The notes beneath the pieces are model-generated. The model worked only from the letters and a program-made list of their open reading frames with translations. It did no database searches and was not told where the DNA came from. Shown here piece by piece: positions 11,855 to 26,807 of a stretch of 64,000 nucleotides of DNA. The stretch spans positions 1 to 64,000 of the forward strand of contig JAQJVL010002172.1 of assembly GCA_035578905.1 (NCBI GenBank), given 5' to 3'. Within the stretch, counting starts at the first letter, position 1. The number at the start of each line of letters is the position of its first letter. Both the position numbers and the translations under genes were made by a program. Source of the DNA: Stictocephala bisonia (taxonomy: Eukaryota; Arthropoda; Insecta; Hemiptera; Membracidae).

Positions 11855-12225
11855 TTGGGTGGTAGAGTGGATTCAAAGAACTATAGGGCTCCAAATCAAT
11901 AATTTTTTTGTATATTTATCTGTCAATGCACGCAATCAAAATTGTTCGGTAGCGTAGTTGGTTCAATCCCAGCTTCATGTGCTAAAGGTTCTCAGTTCGA
12001 TCCCAATCAGAGTCAATACATTTTGAGATGGATCAGCTGATAATCACCGGCTGTTCATTTGTCATTGGACTATTAATTAATGACACATTCTAAGGAATAG
12101 TCGGCCTTAGTTTGTAACAATGACGAAATTCGCTCATCTACATTCATCACACCCATTCGAAACCCATATTCACCCATATCTTGACGATCGGCGTCTTATG
12201 AATAAATAATAAAAAAAAAGTTAAA
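11855..12225 (+). mobile_element. tRNA-derived SINE, family 2, near full length
   Basis: A pol III-like A box (tagcgtagttg, 11950-11960) is followed by a B box (gttcgatcc, 11995-12003), a spacing that fits tRNA promoters. A second A-box-like motif (tggtagagtgg) lies at 11860-11870. The body ends tcttgacgatcggcgtctta, then aataaataataaaaaaaaag, an A-rich 3' tail. The 3' half is shared, inverted, with 30846, 44101 and 60719. It is non-coding and would be moved in trans by a LINE. Confidence 0.65.
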
Positions 12226-14263
12226 TATAGTAAACCTGATAGTTACTTTACCATCCTTATATTACGTAATTAAACATCAGCTTAAAATCAAGGCAGAAGG
12301 AACTGTAGAGTATTAAAGAAAGCCTATTTTCTCTTGATTTATTAAATACTTTTAAAATACTAAAATAAATAGCTAACTGAAATAAATAGCTTACAAGCTA
12401 TGTTTATGAATAATTAACTTAAAAATATCTTATGTTGAAAAACAATATATTTAGCTTAGGCGACATTTATATTTACAATGCAATTGGTAATACAAATGAT
12501 TTTAAACTTCCGCATTTCCATTAAACCCATTTGTCAGAATGCGGGAGTAGAGCCGGACGTAAATGTAGAGCCAATACCCTCGGCTCTACATACATTGTCT
12601 AGCCATTTACACGCAATCGAAATACATACGATAGTTACATAAATGGATAATACCTAACAATTAAATAGGACTAACGTTTGTTAGTCTATTTTAATACAAA
12701 TTAATAATTAATACTGATTTCATGTGTACTTAATGATACTAAGTTCCATAAACAGTAATATACGACATAACATTAAATTAACCATTTTCTGTGCTAATTT
12801 TTTTATTTTAATAGAAACTATTTGTATTATACTCATCATACTATTATTGTTAATATATAAACAAACAACGTATGATACATTTATTTTATAGAAGTCAATT
12901 TATATTTATTTTCTGTTTAATCAGTTGTTTATCCTCTGAATAACATTTTTTATTTAAGAATAATTGTCTTATACTGTGCTAGTTTGTATCCTTATTAAGA
13001 TTAAAGTAAATTATTTTCTCTTAATCTTTTCATAGCTAATATTTACAGTTATTTAAATAAATCTAGGGTTTTCTCTTAACGTTTACTGTGTAATATTTGT
13101 CATTCCGGCTGTGTTTGTAATGTTAATTAAAAATTTAGTTTAAATTAATTCATAAAATTTATAAAGAAGTAAGATAAATAGTGAAATGGCTACAAAACAG
13201 AATATATTAACATTATATTTATGCATATATGTTACTTTACATCATACATTTACTGTAATAACAATTTCTAACATTACACAGAAAAATTAAAGCAATAATA
13301 ACAATGTGTAAGTATGATCTTAACAATAATTATAATAAAACACTTTTATAAAAGTTTGTAATAAAAATAGTTTACTTATCTTTACAAAATTAAAACAGAT
13401 TTTTGGAATGAATAAATGCTTGTTGAGCCAACATCTAGCTTTTGTTTGAGTCTTTGTACCAGAAGTGTCACACGGGAACTGAAACTTTAGGTAGATCGTT
13501 GTGACATTGTGATTTTATACTTTGCTGTGTTAGTGTTTTTTCTTCCAGCTGATTTTTCATCCCTCCTGTTAGTTCTTGGAATATTGCCCAACAACGTAAC
13601 CTTAATTATGGTTATTCATTTTAGTTCTGTTTCGAATTATATATGCTTTTCTTTACTACATTTTATAATATTTCTCTGCAAATGTAACTCCCATTTTGAA
13701 CTCTAAATTGGTTTAATAGTAGAGACATTGGTTGTAAGATTTTAACGTTATATTAAAAATAAGAGATAAAAATATGGAAAATATGTGAAAACAACAAACA
13801 TATAAATTTATCAACATACGAAATTTTAAGTATGAACGAATTTAGCGCATCTTCTGTAGTGCTGTATCATATGATTTTCTTAAATGGCGTTCAAATATAA
13901 TAAAATAATTCGTATACAGAAGCTACAGACATATTTACATATTTATATTATAATCAAAAGAATTTGTTGGATTCACCATAAAACATTCAGGCAAACAAGT
14001 TCTCCTTCAACATCAATAAACTCTTCTTTTACCACATTTCAAGTCTTAAAACTCACCCATTCTTGAAAACGTAATGTAAACATGTCTTCGATTAACGACA
14101 ACCAACACTGTTCTTTTATAACAAAGGATATTGAAACCAATTAGAAGTTTTAATGATTTCCCAATTAATCAAGGTAAGCTGGGATCTATTTCTTTTGGTT
14201 ATCAGGAAACCTTACTAATATAAACGGTGTCCTTTGATCCCATATTGATTAACATATAAATTT
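12226..14263. other. AT-rich sequence with one small hairpin
   Basis: No gene recognised. A GC-rich 10-bp stem (atgtagagcc at 12563-12572 pairing with ggctctacat at 12582-12591, 9-nt loop) stands out from the surroundings. Short open frames at 13509-13706 and 13884-14066 have no recognisable domain and AT-driven composition. Confidence 0.45.
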
Positions 14264-14483
14264 AGTTTTTTAATTAGCATAATACGTGTTGGTACATATA
14301 CAGTAGAAGTAAACGTCACACAACACAAATTTATTACAATATAAGCACAAAATGCACAAATATGTTACAATACAAGTACAAAATGTGTATTTGTGCATTT
14401 TGTACTTGTATTGTAATATATTTGTGCATTTTGTGCTTATATTGTAATAAATTTGTGTTGTGTGACGATTACTTGTACTGTAT
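14264..14483. mobile_element. Short foldback element (near-perfect palindrome)
   Basis: Arms 14299-14384 and about 14395-14482 are reverse complements with few mismatches, built from repeats of the type acaaaatgcacaaatatgtt. The ends read tacagtagaagtaaacgtca and, inverted, tgacgattacttgtactgta. The same terminal sequence and the left flank agttttttaattagcataat recur in the larger element at 32437-33300. A 10-bp direct repeat (atataaattt) at 14254-14263 and 14484-14493 could be a target-site duplication. No coding capacity; a non-autonomous foldback or MITE-like element. Confidence 0.7.
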
Positions 14484-14493
14484 ATATAAATTT

Positions 14494-17400
14494 GTTGTAA
14501 GTAGGTAAATGAACCTAGGTGCAGTACATATTACAACTGTTAAACTTAGAAACATTTTTGTGTAGGTTTTCAAATTGTTGTCCTTAGTAAAGATTTAAAC
14601 TCACTTTAAAGTTTGGTACATACTAACTAGCATATTATAGTGAGAAAATCATATTGTAATACTTCTTAAAGTTTAATAACTAATAATCAAACAGTTTACT
14701 TGTTGACAAAATAAATAATACTAATCGATATACATTAAAATACATATTTCAATGCAGTGATTTTCATGTGTGTATTAACAAGTATTGTATTAAGAACAAT
14801 TAATTATTATGCATTATAAATACTGTTTTTCATCAACATTTCCAGTTGTAGATTTACATTTTTTCATATTAATGACGATAGTAGGTTCAAATAGTGCATT
14901 AACTATAGTGTTTATACTTAATAAATCCGTGGAATAACTGAAATTGCTATAGTGTTACTGACAATTCGTGTAGAATTGAATTAGGTGACAACAAATTAAT
15001 CCGTTTAGTATTTTTATTGTTTACGTGTCATACCGGAAAAATTTTACATTATTTATTTTAATAATTCTAAAATATGTTTTTTTAAGGAGCCTAACATAAT
15101 AATAATGCTGCTAATCAGTAAATAACTGTTTCATTTTTCACATTATTGTATATTTGAAAACTTAAGTTCACGAAATATTAAATATCACAACCAACATATT
15201 CACCTGAAAATCACTCATTAATACATATTTTTTCGTTCACTTGACTTAAAATCACAACTTAAAATCAACCGTTGTTAACTAAATAATACTTCTCGTGTTA
15301 AGCTATGTTTCTCTTTTTTTTTTTTTTAATTTATGAATCTTTATATAACTACGTTATTACTTTACTTAATCTTAAGCCAACCCTTTTATCTACTATCACA
15401 ACTACTTTAATTTTTATCCTTTTATAGTGGATAATATGTGGAAGAGTGATAAGAAGATAATATACTTTTATACTAACACATGAAATATCTTTCACGTCAC
15501 TAAATGTATAAAATATAATTGATTAAAAACTATATTTGTGGTATATTATTTATTATAATCAATGATTTATGAAAGTTGACGTCAGATAATACGGTACTAG
15601 GCCAAGCACCAATACAACCTGACATGTGTGCTATAGTCTAAACGAACTGAGAAGAAGTTTCTGAAATCCATAGTAAAATAAAAATTACGCAAAACAAGAA
15701 AGTAATAACCTTTCCTCATATTTTAGTTATAAAAAATTGTTTATGTCTTTAAAGTATTGTGTTTTACTGTGTATTGTATTGTTGGACTAATCAATTAAAT
15801 TTAAATATTCACCAATGTACTTTTTAAAACATTAAACATAAATAAAATAATTTTTTTGTGTATTTATATTCTTATAGTTTGGTAATAATTTTTTTATTCA
15901 ACATTCCAAACTATTTTGTATTGCTTATTTTAACACTATGTTAATACATTCGACATTACTAATAAGTAAGTAAAATTTTAATAGGAATGAAAACAAAAAT
16001 ATAGTGATAAAATTTAAGTCAAGATTTAAATTAAGAAATATTTAAAATTAAATAAGTATTTGGTGGGTTACTAAACACAAGTTACCTGCATCAAACTCCG
16101 GCATAACGAGGTCATTTACATTGAATAATATATTTTACTTATTTTATTTATGTACATTGTACATAAAGCTAATTCGGTATATGATATGTTGAGTTATATT
16201 CCGTTTATACTTACTGACATATATGAAACACAAGACAGACAATTTTATTGGTTTTTTTATAGATAATTGGAAGGAGATATAGACTAATAACGACGACAAC
16301 ACAGACCAAATCAGATGTAAATAATTTCCAGTAACTTAAAAAGAGATAATTTTATTCTTTTTCGAGTGACAAAAAAAAGGTTTAATAACACCGGGTCACA
16401 TAAAAGATTTTAACTATCTTGGAATGGAGTTTACTCTTTTTTCAATATTAACATTTGGAAGCATATAAAGTAAAAAAATATACGAGTGAGGTTCTAAAGA
16501 AAAGTAATTTATTAAATTATTATATCCATTCTTGCGTATTTAAAAGGTCTTAACTATGCATTAAGAACCAAAAGGACTAATTTAGATTGAATATGCGATT
16601 AAATGGGACCTCCATTAAACGAACACCTTTGGGCTAGTATTAAATATTCAGTAGCTTTCAAAAGAGTATATTACCTCTGATATAGGTGAGTTAATTTCAA
16701 AAATGCAAATGACTCTAAGTATAGATATCTCCACACAGTTCACTGAAATTATTGTGAAGGAATATTTGCGAACTTCATTTAATGAACTTTAGAAATGCTC
16801 TATATGTTATTAATCCACACCATTATCAGTTGAGAACTGTAATATAAAATGTTTACAAAGATTGTACAACACATTAAAAAAAATGACTAACCAATTGGCT
16901 GTAATAAACGTACACGAATATAAAGTTCAAGGAATATAATGTAATGTCCTTAATTTATTCAATAACAGGCTTTGTAAGTCGTGTAAAATTGCTCCTAATG
17001 GCATTTAACTTGAAAAAAAAATAATGGAATAGTAAAATATTAAAAAATCATCTATAATACGAGAGAATGAGCATGCATCCCTTTTATGTCTAGTAAACCA
17101 AATATACAAGTACAAAATTGAGAGCTCATACATTAAGAGTAAGTCAACTAGTATTTTTCAATTTACGCCTATAAAAGATGTATAGTTATTTAATATTTAA
17201 GTGTTATTTTGATGTATTTTTATTGTTGTTACTAACTGCTGCACGTTGTGTAGTGTCACTTAAGTGTAGTTTTAACATGTCATTAGTATTTGAAATAAAT
17301 AATTAATATCTTATACATATTACGTACAAAAGTGAATCTAGTTCCAAACCGGGTCGCATTTTTACAACAATAGGCTTACTGATAATAACGACTATATCAT

Positions 17401-17884
17401 TTTCTATATTGATCCAAAAATCTTAACCGTTACGATTTTAGCCAGGTATTCTTTTCAATAATATTTTTAAATTTATCTTCATCAAATTTGTATCTACAAT
17501 ACAATAGCTTCAATAGCTTCAACAGTAATCTATTACAATATACTTTACAAAAAAAATCACTTCACTAAATTTAACATAATAAATTAATAACCCTTGAAGT
17601 ATGTAAGGTCATGTATTTAAGGTTGTTTTTAATACGAATATTTAAATCCCTAACATCAAAAATGTCTTGAGCTGAATTTCTGATCAGGTGCCAAGGACAA
17701 TAGGAAAAAAGCCATACACATAAATACATCACTCGGACTCCACCATATTGGCCTAAAACATCGTACGTTTATTTTGTTGTTGTTATAGTTACAGTGTTTT
17801 ATTGACTCGTATTAAAGCTGTTTATGTTTTTTAGAGTGAACATTAAGTATTTTTAGTGTGGGTTCAAAACCAGTTGATTGTTTA
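14494..17884. other. AT-rich sequence, nothing firmly recognised
   Basis: No gene, array or confident element. A weak reading at 16590-16760 (LNEHLWASIK, then DIGELISKMQ) recalls the C-terminal region of Tc1-type transposases but is too short and broken to call. Confidence 0.4.
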
Positions 17885-18120
17885 TCTTAATATTATATAA
17901 AAATCTTATGGTGTCTGTCTGTGTGTGTTTGTGTTTTGTGTGTGTGTGTGTGTTTTACTCAATCATGTAAAAAATACTAGACCCATTCAGCTAAAGATGT
18001 ATATGGACATTCTTAGGGTCCCGGGTGAACACATAGGCCTATATCTATTTTGAAATTCCATCAACGCACCACCTCAGGAGCTCTAAGAAGTATTAAAACA
18101 AGCCCTATGGCAATACTAAT
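17885..18120 (+). mobile_element. Dispersed repeat fragment with (TG)n tract
   Basis: The segment starts tataaaaatcttatggtgtc, continues into tgtctgtctgtgtgtg and an imperfect (TG)n tract to about 17955, then actcaatcatgtaaaaaata and a moderately GC-rich stretch (gggtcccgggtgaacacata). This order of a TGTCTG/TGTGTG run followed by ACTCAATCA...AAAA is familiar from dispersed insect repeats. A second GC-richer stretch at 18594-18710 (ctaaggccgaaggctaaagt) may be its other end. I cannot assign a class. Confidence 0.35.
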
Positions 18121-19033
18121 TCAAAATTCTTTTTGCAATAGTTAAATAATCAGCTGTTGGAATAAATAAACAAGTTACGTAGTTCTGAATTAAATACCAT
18201 ACCAAAACCTAACCACAACAATTGTTTACTATACAGATGACCACTATTGTCTGTACCAAACATGCAACATTCGATTGTACGTACAATGTTTGGTATTACT
18301 GAATCGAATACGCACGATATAAAACAACCAAACCCTATACTAAAGACGGGTACAGTGCTAGAACATTAAAAAAATAAATGTCAAGAAAAAATACTGATCT
18401 GTTAGTTCTATTGCATTTGGCTAACTTGAGATTATTAAGGAATGATTTTTTTTGTAAATATAGTAGCTTGACAAAAGGATATTTTACAATACCATTATAA
18501 ATAACTTTTGGAGGAACTATTTTATCTAAAAATACTATAATTTACATCAGAACAACAGTAAATTTCACCTAAGGATGGTAAAGTATTCACAAACCTAGTC
18601 AAAAGACTGAGGTGTCTCAGACACAGCGAGTGAGACTACCAACTAGTATTACTAAGGCCGAAGGCTAAAGTGACATGAGTGTAGTAAGCGACTGGGTTGG
18701 AATATAAATAGTACAGCAGTGTATTCAAATGTGATTTAAAAAGTTTTATTCACATAGATTGAGAGGTATGTGTTCATAAGTTAATAATAACTTTAATTTG
18801 TTTAGTTGGTTATTTAATTACGTTTTATATTTATTTATATTTATTTGTTGTTATCAATAGGACTATTAATTTAACCAAAGTATATTAAACAGACGACAAA
18901 TAGGACTAGTAAATACTATCCCAGCATTTACCAATATATTAGTGTAGAGGCATATTAATACTATATTGGTGTATAGAATATGGTATATTACAAATATAGG
19001 CCGACCTTTTACTATGCCTTTTATGATTTGTAA
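18121..19033. other. AT-rich sequence, nothing firmly recognised
   Basis: Mostly anonymous sequence, apart from the GC-richer stretch at 18594-18710. A 63-residue open frame on the minus strand (18866-19057) has no recognisable domain. Confidence 0.35.
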
Positions 19034-19147
19034 TTGTACAATCATATAAATAAACAAATAATACGTGTTGAGACTATCTTTGCAGATTTATTTAATTGTG
19101 CAATCATATAAATTAACAAATAACAAATAAATCTGCAAAGATAGCAT
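19034..19147. repeat. Short tandem duplication plus 20-bp inverted repeat
   Basis: A block of the type ttgtacaatcatataaataa occurs at 19034 and 19096. Overlapping it are perfect inverted arms of 20 bp: ctatctttgcagatttattt at 19074-19093 and its complement at 19125-19144, with a 31-bp loop. It is probably a remnant of a small inverted-repeat element. Confidence 0.6.
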
Positions 19148-21402
19148 AATCTTTAATAATATATAACAATATGATTGTCATTAAATCTATTTACTGTGTT
19201 GCTCTATCAAAACCGAAAGTTTATTTAAAATGTAGATTTTTATAAAAATTTAAAATTTTAGAAAAAAGTACTTAAAAGTAAATTTTGTAATAAAATGGCA
19301 ATAGTTACTCTTAAAAAAAGTTTAGTATAGTTGTAAATGTTTTCGCAATAATTATATAATATATTTTAAATCAAAGATAAAGTGTTTGGTTAGTAAATAT
19401 TTGCACAGTATTACCAAAAAGGACAAACAACACTGGAATTGAATGCTCATTTTGTAAGAATTGAATTCATTACTTTCAAAGAACTAAGGGGTTAAGATAA
19501 AGTAGAAACGTGCTTTGAATATTTTGGATCTATCTGCTGTTTTTTTAAGATATTACTAGTTGAAAAGTACAACAAAATAAATTTGTTAAGTTTGAAACTT
19601 TATTTGCTGGAAATTATGTTTTTTAATTCGAGTACATTCTTTGACGTTATCATATTTCTATTATTACTTATTGTCTTTCTCGTAGTATTAAAACAGTTTC
19701 AGTAATTATAATAAAAACCTTACTAAAGTCTTTAAAATATTTTGTGTTATGCCTACAGTAATATGCTAATTATGAATTGTTTAGGTATACAAATCTGACA
19801 GTGTCAATAATAATTATTGTCTATTATTACTGGTAAAGTGTATATTTTCAAAACCTCACTTGTTTTGGAAAACACATGCAGAGTTTATACGTGTATAAAA
19901 CTCATATTGTCATAAGGTATTATTTATCACTTTATCCTTAATTTATTTTAAATCAACTCATCAAAGTAGGACACCCTATGAAAAAAAAATATTTTATAAG
20001 TATTGTTAGAATATTATTTTGGACTATTCATTAACGAAAAAATGTAAAATATGAAAGAAATTAACTTTGACTGAGGTGTTGTATTGAATAATATAAACAT
20101 AAATATTACATATATTTTTGGGGAAGTTACATACGTTTACAAATAAGATAGATAGTACATTTAGTTCATCTAATATTGGCATTCCTATTTATATGTTTTT
20201 TATGTCATTAAGGAAGTGACATTTTTATTTGTTTTATTTCATTAAAATCTCTTTACACAATATTGTTTTATTGTACAATGAAAATTACAAGAACACATTA
20301 TCATGTCTAAGTTTGACCAGTATAAAGATAGCTTCATTACAACATAGAAATAATAAGTGCTATATTATATTTGTTTTACTACAATAATATTTTGACTATA
20401 CCTTACACTGAAAATCATTGTATTATCTTACAGACGCTTTATTGTATGGAGATAAATATTTGTACTAATGAAAATATAAAGTCACCTAAGAAAACTTAAT
20501 ATTTCTTTGAAATACATGTGAAATGCAAACATAACTATTTTATAAAGTGAATTAGTTTAGCACAAATTGATTTAGCATTCCTTTTACAATAGTTTTGAAC
20601 GTTCTTTCCACCGTACTCCTGGAATAACGTACCGAAAGTCTTCTTAATTTTGAAATCAATGCACGCAAGGTGAATCTTACTCTTGCCATTTGTGAAATAG
20701 TTTCATTAATTATGCAGATTTGTATATGTAACATATTTTAGACGATAAAAAAGAAACTTATTCTCTTCTCCCAATGTTCTATTCCAAAGATACGAAGCTT
20801 ACAGCCAAAGATCCAACACTCTACCACCAGCCACTCTATCAATTAGGGAAAACTATAATCATAAAAATTACAAGACAAAATATAAATGTACCCAAAATAT
20901 AAAGTATATCGACTCTAGGAAATAGTATAAAGAAGTCACCAACGGGTATGTAACAAAGTTCTAAAGATACGGAATAGTTTTGTATGCCCTTGGTATAACT
21001 TATTTATTTTCTGTCAGATCTACTCCTCTCCTTTTATGCATAGCTTTATTTTTATTTCCTTATCTTCACTTAAATAAAGGCTGGCAACAGTATAGACAAG
21101 TGGGCCAGAGGGGAGGGGGTGCACTGACAGTGTTATTGCCAAGCCCCAGGCGTCACGTGAATTAGAAATGGTCCTCTTTGATCTCCCCGTTTTGGAACCG
21201 ATCCTTTCTGTTGATACCATGGTGTTATAAGTGTGTTTGTGATAACATACACCAATAAGCTTAACTCCAATGCACCTAGTGATATAATATTGTGTAGTCT
21301 TTAAAAATAAAATAAGTCACTTTAATGGATCTTTAAAAAATAGCATTTTTTAACTATAATAATCAAGAACAGTAAATTAATTAAGAAAAATTAAAATTAT
21401 TT
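19148..21402. other. AT-rich sequence with one GC-richer patch
   Basis: No gene recognised. The patch at about 20965-21235 is clearly less AT-rich (gggccagaggggagggggtg at 21101) and contains two overlapping short open frames without recognisable domains. It may be a fragment of an older mobile element. Confidence 0.4.
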
Positions 21403-24400
21403 TTACCATTGCGTTCCCCGAATACTATGATATATTACACTATTTAGCTCTCACACCATTTTACAATTACGTTATAGCCATTATACCATTACAATCTCAG
21501 ACCACTATGTTATATTACACTCCTTAGTTCTCACACCAATATACAATCACGTTATAACCATTATACCATTACGTTCTCTGACCACTACGTTATATTACAA
21601 TACTTAGTTCTCACACCAATATACAATCACGTTTTAACCATTACACTATTACGTTCTCTGACCACTATGTTATATTTCACTACATAGTTCTCACACCAAT
21701 ATACAATCACTTTATAACCAATATACTATTACGTTCTCTGACCACTATGTTATATTTCACTACATAGTTCTCACACCAATATACAACTACGTTATAGCCA
21801 TTATTGCATTACGTTCTCTGACCACTACGTTATATTCCACTATTTAGTTGTCACACCAATATACAATCACGTTATAACCATTATACCAATACGTTCTCTG
21901 ACCACTACATTATATTTCACTACTTAGTTCTCACACCATTATACAATCACGTTAAAACCATTTACCATTACGTTCTCTGACCACTGTGTTATATTACACT
22001 ACTTAGTTCTCAAACCAATATAAAATCACGTTATAACCATTATATCATTACGTTCTCTGACCACTACGTTATATTACACTACTTAGTTCTCAAACCAATA
22101 TAAAATCACGTTATAACCATTATATCATTACATTTTCTGACCACTACGTTATATTACACTACTTAGTTCTCAAACCATTATAAAATCACGTTATAACCAT
22201 TATACCATTACGTTCTCTGACCACTATGTTATATTACACTACTTAGTTCTCACACCAATATACAATCACGTTATAACCATTATACCATTACGTTCTCTGA
22301 CCACTACGTTATATTACACTACTTAGTTCTCAAACCAATATAAATTCACGTTATAACCATTATATCATTACGTTCTCTGACCACTACGTTATATTACACT
22401 ACTTAGTTCTCAAACTAATATAAAATCACGTTATAACCATTATATCATTACGTTCTCTGACCACTACGTTATATTACACTACTTAGTTCTCAAACCAATA
22501 TAAAATCACGTTATAACCATTATACCATTACGTTCTCTGACCACTATGTTATATTACACTACTTAGTTCTCAAAACAATATAAAATCACGTTATAACTTC
22601 ATTACGTTCTCTGACCACTACGTTATATTACACTACTTAGTTCTCACACCAATATACAATCACGTTATAACCATTATACCATTACGTTCTCTGACCACTA
22701 TGTTATATTACACTACTTAGTTCTCACACCATTATACAATTACGTTATAGTTATTATACCATTACGTTCTCAGACCAATACGTTATATTACACTACTTAG
22801 TTCTCACACCAATATACAATCACGTTATAACCATTATACCATTACGTTCTCTGACCACTACGTTATATTACACTACTTAGTTCTCACACCATTATACAAC
22901 TACGGTATAGACAATATACCATTAAGTTCTCTGATATTACACTACTTAGTTCTCACACCAATATACAATCACGTTATAACCATTATACCATTACGTTCTC
23001 TGACCACTATGTTATATTACACTACTTAGTTCTCACACCAATATACAATCACGTTATAACCATTATACCATTACGTTCTCTTACCACTACGTTATATTAC
23101 ACTACTTAGTTCTCACACCATTATACAATCACGGTATAGACAATATACCATTACGTTCTCTGATATTACACTACTTAGTTCTCACACCAATATACAATCA
23201 CGTTATAACCATTATACCATTACGTTCTCTGACCACTACGTTATATTACACTACTTAGTTCTCAAACCAATATAAAATCACGTTATAACCATTATATCAT
23301 TACGTTCTCTGACCACTATGTTATATTACACTACTTAGTTCTCACACCAATATACAATCACGTTATAACCATTATACCATTACGTTCTCTGACCACTATG
23401 TTATATTACACTACTTAGTTCTCACACCAATTTACAATCACGTTATAACCATTTACCATTACGTTCTCTTACCACTACGTTATATTACACTACTTAGTTC
23501 TCACACCAATATACAATCACGTTATAACCTATTACACTATTACGTTCTCTGTCCACTATGTTATTTTTCACTACATAGTTCTCACACCAAAATACAACTA
23601 CGTTATAGCCATTATAACATTACGTTCTCTGACCACTACTGTTATATTACAATACTTAGTTCTCACACCAATATACAATCACGTTATAACCATTATACTA
23701 TTACGTTCTCAGACCACTACGTTATATTAGACTACTTAGTTCTCACACCATTATACAATCACGTTAAAACCATTTACCATTACGTTCTCTGACCACTGTG
23801 TTATATTACACTACTTAGTTCTCACACCATTATACAATTACGTTATAGCCATTATACCATTACGTTCTCAGACCACTACGTTATATTAGACTACTTAGTT
23901 CTCACACCATTATACAATCACGTTAAAACCATTTACCATTACGTTCTCTTACCATTATGTTAAATTCACTACTTAGTTCTCACACCATTATACAATTACG
24001 TTATATCCAATATACCATCACGTTCTCAGACCACTACGTTATATTAGACTACTTAGTTCTCACACCAATATACAATCACGTTATAACCATTATACCATTA
24101 CGTTCTCTGACCACTATATTATATTACACTATTTAGTTCTCACACCAATATACAATCACGTTATATCGATTATACCATTACGTTCTCTGACCACTACGTT
24201 ATATTACACTACTTAGTTCTCACACCAATATACAATCACGTTATAACCATTATACCATTACGTTCTCTGACCACTACGTTATATTACACTATTTAGTTCT
24301 CACACCAATATACAATCACGTTATATCGATTATACCATTACGTTCTCTGACCCCTACGTTATATTACACTACTTAGTTCTCACACCAATATACAATCACG

Positions 24401-25478
24401 TTATAACCATTATATCATTACGTTCTCAGACCACTATGTTATATTACACTATTTAGTTCTCACACCAATATACAATCACGTTATAACCATTATACCATTA
24501 CGTTCCCTGACCACTACGTTATATTACACTACTTAGTTCTCACACCAATATACAATCACGTTATAACCATTATACCATTACGTTCCCTGACCACTATGTT
24601 ATATTACACTACTTAGTTCTCACACCAATATACAATCACGTTATAACCATTATACCATTACGTTCCCTGACCACTACGTTATATTACACTACTTAGTTCT
24701 CACACCAATATACAATCACGTTATAACCATTATACCATTACGTTCCCTGACCACTATGTTATATTACACTACTTAGATCTCACACCAATATACAATCACG
24801 TTATAACCATTATATCATTACGTTCTCTGACCACTATGTTATATTACACTACTTAGTTCTCACACCAATATACAATCACGTTATAACCATTATATCATTA
24901 CGTTCTCTGACCACTATGTTATATTACACTACTTAGTTCTCACACCAATATACAATCACGATATAACCATTATATCATTACGTTCTCTGACCACTATGTT
25001 ATATTACACTACTTAGTTCTCACACCAATATACAATCACGTTATAACCATTATATCATTACGTTCTCTGACCACTATGTTATATTACACTATTTAGTTCT
25101 CACACCAATATACAATCACGTTATAACCATTATATCATTAAGTTCTCTGATATTACACTACTTAGTTCTCACACCAATATACAATCACGTTATAACCATT
25201 ATATCATTACGTTCTCTGACCACTATGTTATATTACACTACTTAGTTCTCACACCAATATACAATCACGTTATAACCATTATACCATTACGTTCTCTGAC
25301 CACTATGTTATATTACACTACTTAGTTCTCACACCAATATACAATCACGTTATAACCATTATACCATTACGTTCTCTGACCACTATGTTATATTACACTA
25401 CTTAGTTCTCACACCAATATACAATCACGTTATAACCATTATACCATTACGTTCTCAGACCACTACATTATATTACAC
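21403..25478 (+). repeat. 80-bp satellite array (about 51 units)
   Basis: The unit runs approximately cgttctctgaccactacgtt, atattacactacttagttct, cacaccaatatacaatcacg, ttataaccattataccatta, with a period of exactly 80 bp in the core (for example 24181 to 24261). Units at both edges are more diverged. A shortened unit lacking most of ccactacgttat occurs near 22930, 23160 and 25150, marking duplicated blocks. The plus strand is strongly C-rich and G-poor (about 20 C against 5 G per unit). No sequence similarity to the 40-bp satellite is evident. Confidence 0.95.
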
Positions 25479-26807
25479 CATTATTCCCCAATCTTTTTTT
25501 ATAAATAACTTTTATTAAATTTGACCATCCAAGCTAAGGTAGCTGGGAGTTTATCACGATATAGGAATAGCTGTTCCTTCTACTTATGTACTATTATGTA
25601 AGATATGTGGAAAACTTAGACAAAATGTAATTTTTAAGTCATGTTCTTATAAACTTATAACTTACCATAAAAAAAGCTACTTTGTGAGTTGAAATGATGA
25701 AAGATATCCGAGAATAGAACTCACGTTATAGTTATAATTTGTGACATTATATTTGATTGAAATATTGTTGGTAGGGTTTACTTGCACATTATGTATATTT
25801 TTAAGGATTACATATTTTATAATAAATACAATTTTTGATTGATTTTATTATGTGTATTCGTTACATTTGTAGTATTCATTAGTTGTAATTATAGAATGAG
25901 AAGTTGATTTTGTCTTGCTGCGAACCTCATGTCTCAAAGATTGGGTCACTTGACGTGATCTGTAACAAAAAACAATTCCACAAAACACTTATCTCGGAAA
26001 ACAAATACAACCTATCCTGTTATTTCCTTTTATACAAACTGAGTGTTTGAATATTGTTTTTCTATTTGTTATTCTCAATGAAATATTTACATTCTCAATA
26101 TTTCTAGGCACAACAGATTATTGTGTAATAGACATGAAAAAATACTGTTTTTGAGGAACACTCTACGTACATGTGCTGAAGGACATTTATGTGACTGCGT
26201 TTTTGTCAAAATGCCTTAGCTAAGCACTGTAGTAGGTATAATACAACAATGATAACTTTTTTTCATACAACGGCTTAGTAGTAGTAATTAAATCGATTAC
26301 GAAAGTTGTTACCTGACCAATTATCTATTACCTGGCTTATAATCTGGGTTTGAGAAGGAAGGGTAGTGCTATGAATCACTTGAGCCATTATTCAAACAAG
26401 GGACATTTTGCTTAATGGATGAGATGGACTTTCATGGGGATGAGATTTGAATGGGGCTTTGTTACTTGTAAATTATTTAGATAAATCAGACCAGATTTGG
26501 GCTAAAACCGAACGGAGGAAGGCGGAAATGACAAAAAAATATGAACAAATATATTTCAAACCCCATATTTTATTATATAACGTTCGTAAATTTTCAATGA
26601 GTATAAATATTTTTAATATAATCACTCATTATATTTCAAATAGCTAGCCAATTCTCATACAAAGAAACTCCCTTAATATGTGGATTTTTTAGTACTCTAT
26701 ATAAATTGTTGATGAAATCATTAATCTGTACTTTAAAATCTGATAGGATCATATTTGGAAGGTTGGCTATTCTATAAATTTCATTGTTAAATTTTTATTT
26801 TATTACT
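25479..26807. other. AT-rich sequence, nothing recognised
   Basis: Anonymous sequence after the 80-bp array. The open frame at 26447-26647 has no recognisable domain. Confidence 0.4.

Noticed and set aside
11860..12003. Functional tRNA gene
   Set aside because: A and B boxes are present, but no cloverleaf can be folded and the body and A-rich tail are those of a SINE.
16590..16760. Tc1/mariner transposase C-terminus (LNEHLWASIK)
   Set aside because: The similarity rests on about ten residues, with stops and no catalytic motifs or inverted ends found.
20552..20734. 60-residue minus-strand open frame rich in Arg and Lys
   Set aside because: No recognisable domain, no supporting context, and a length expected by chance.
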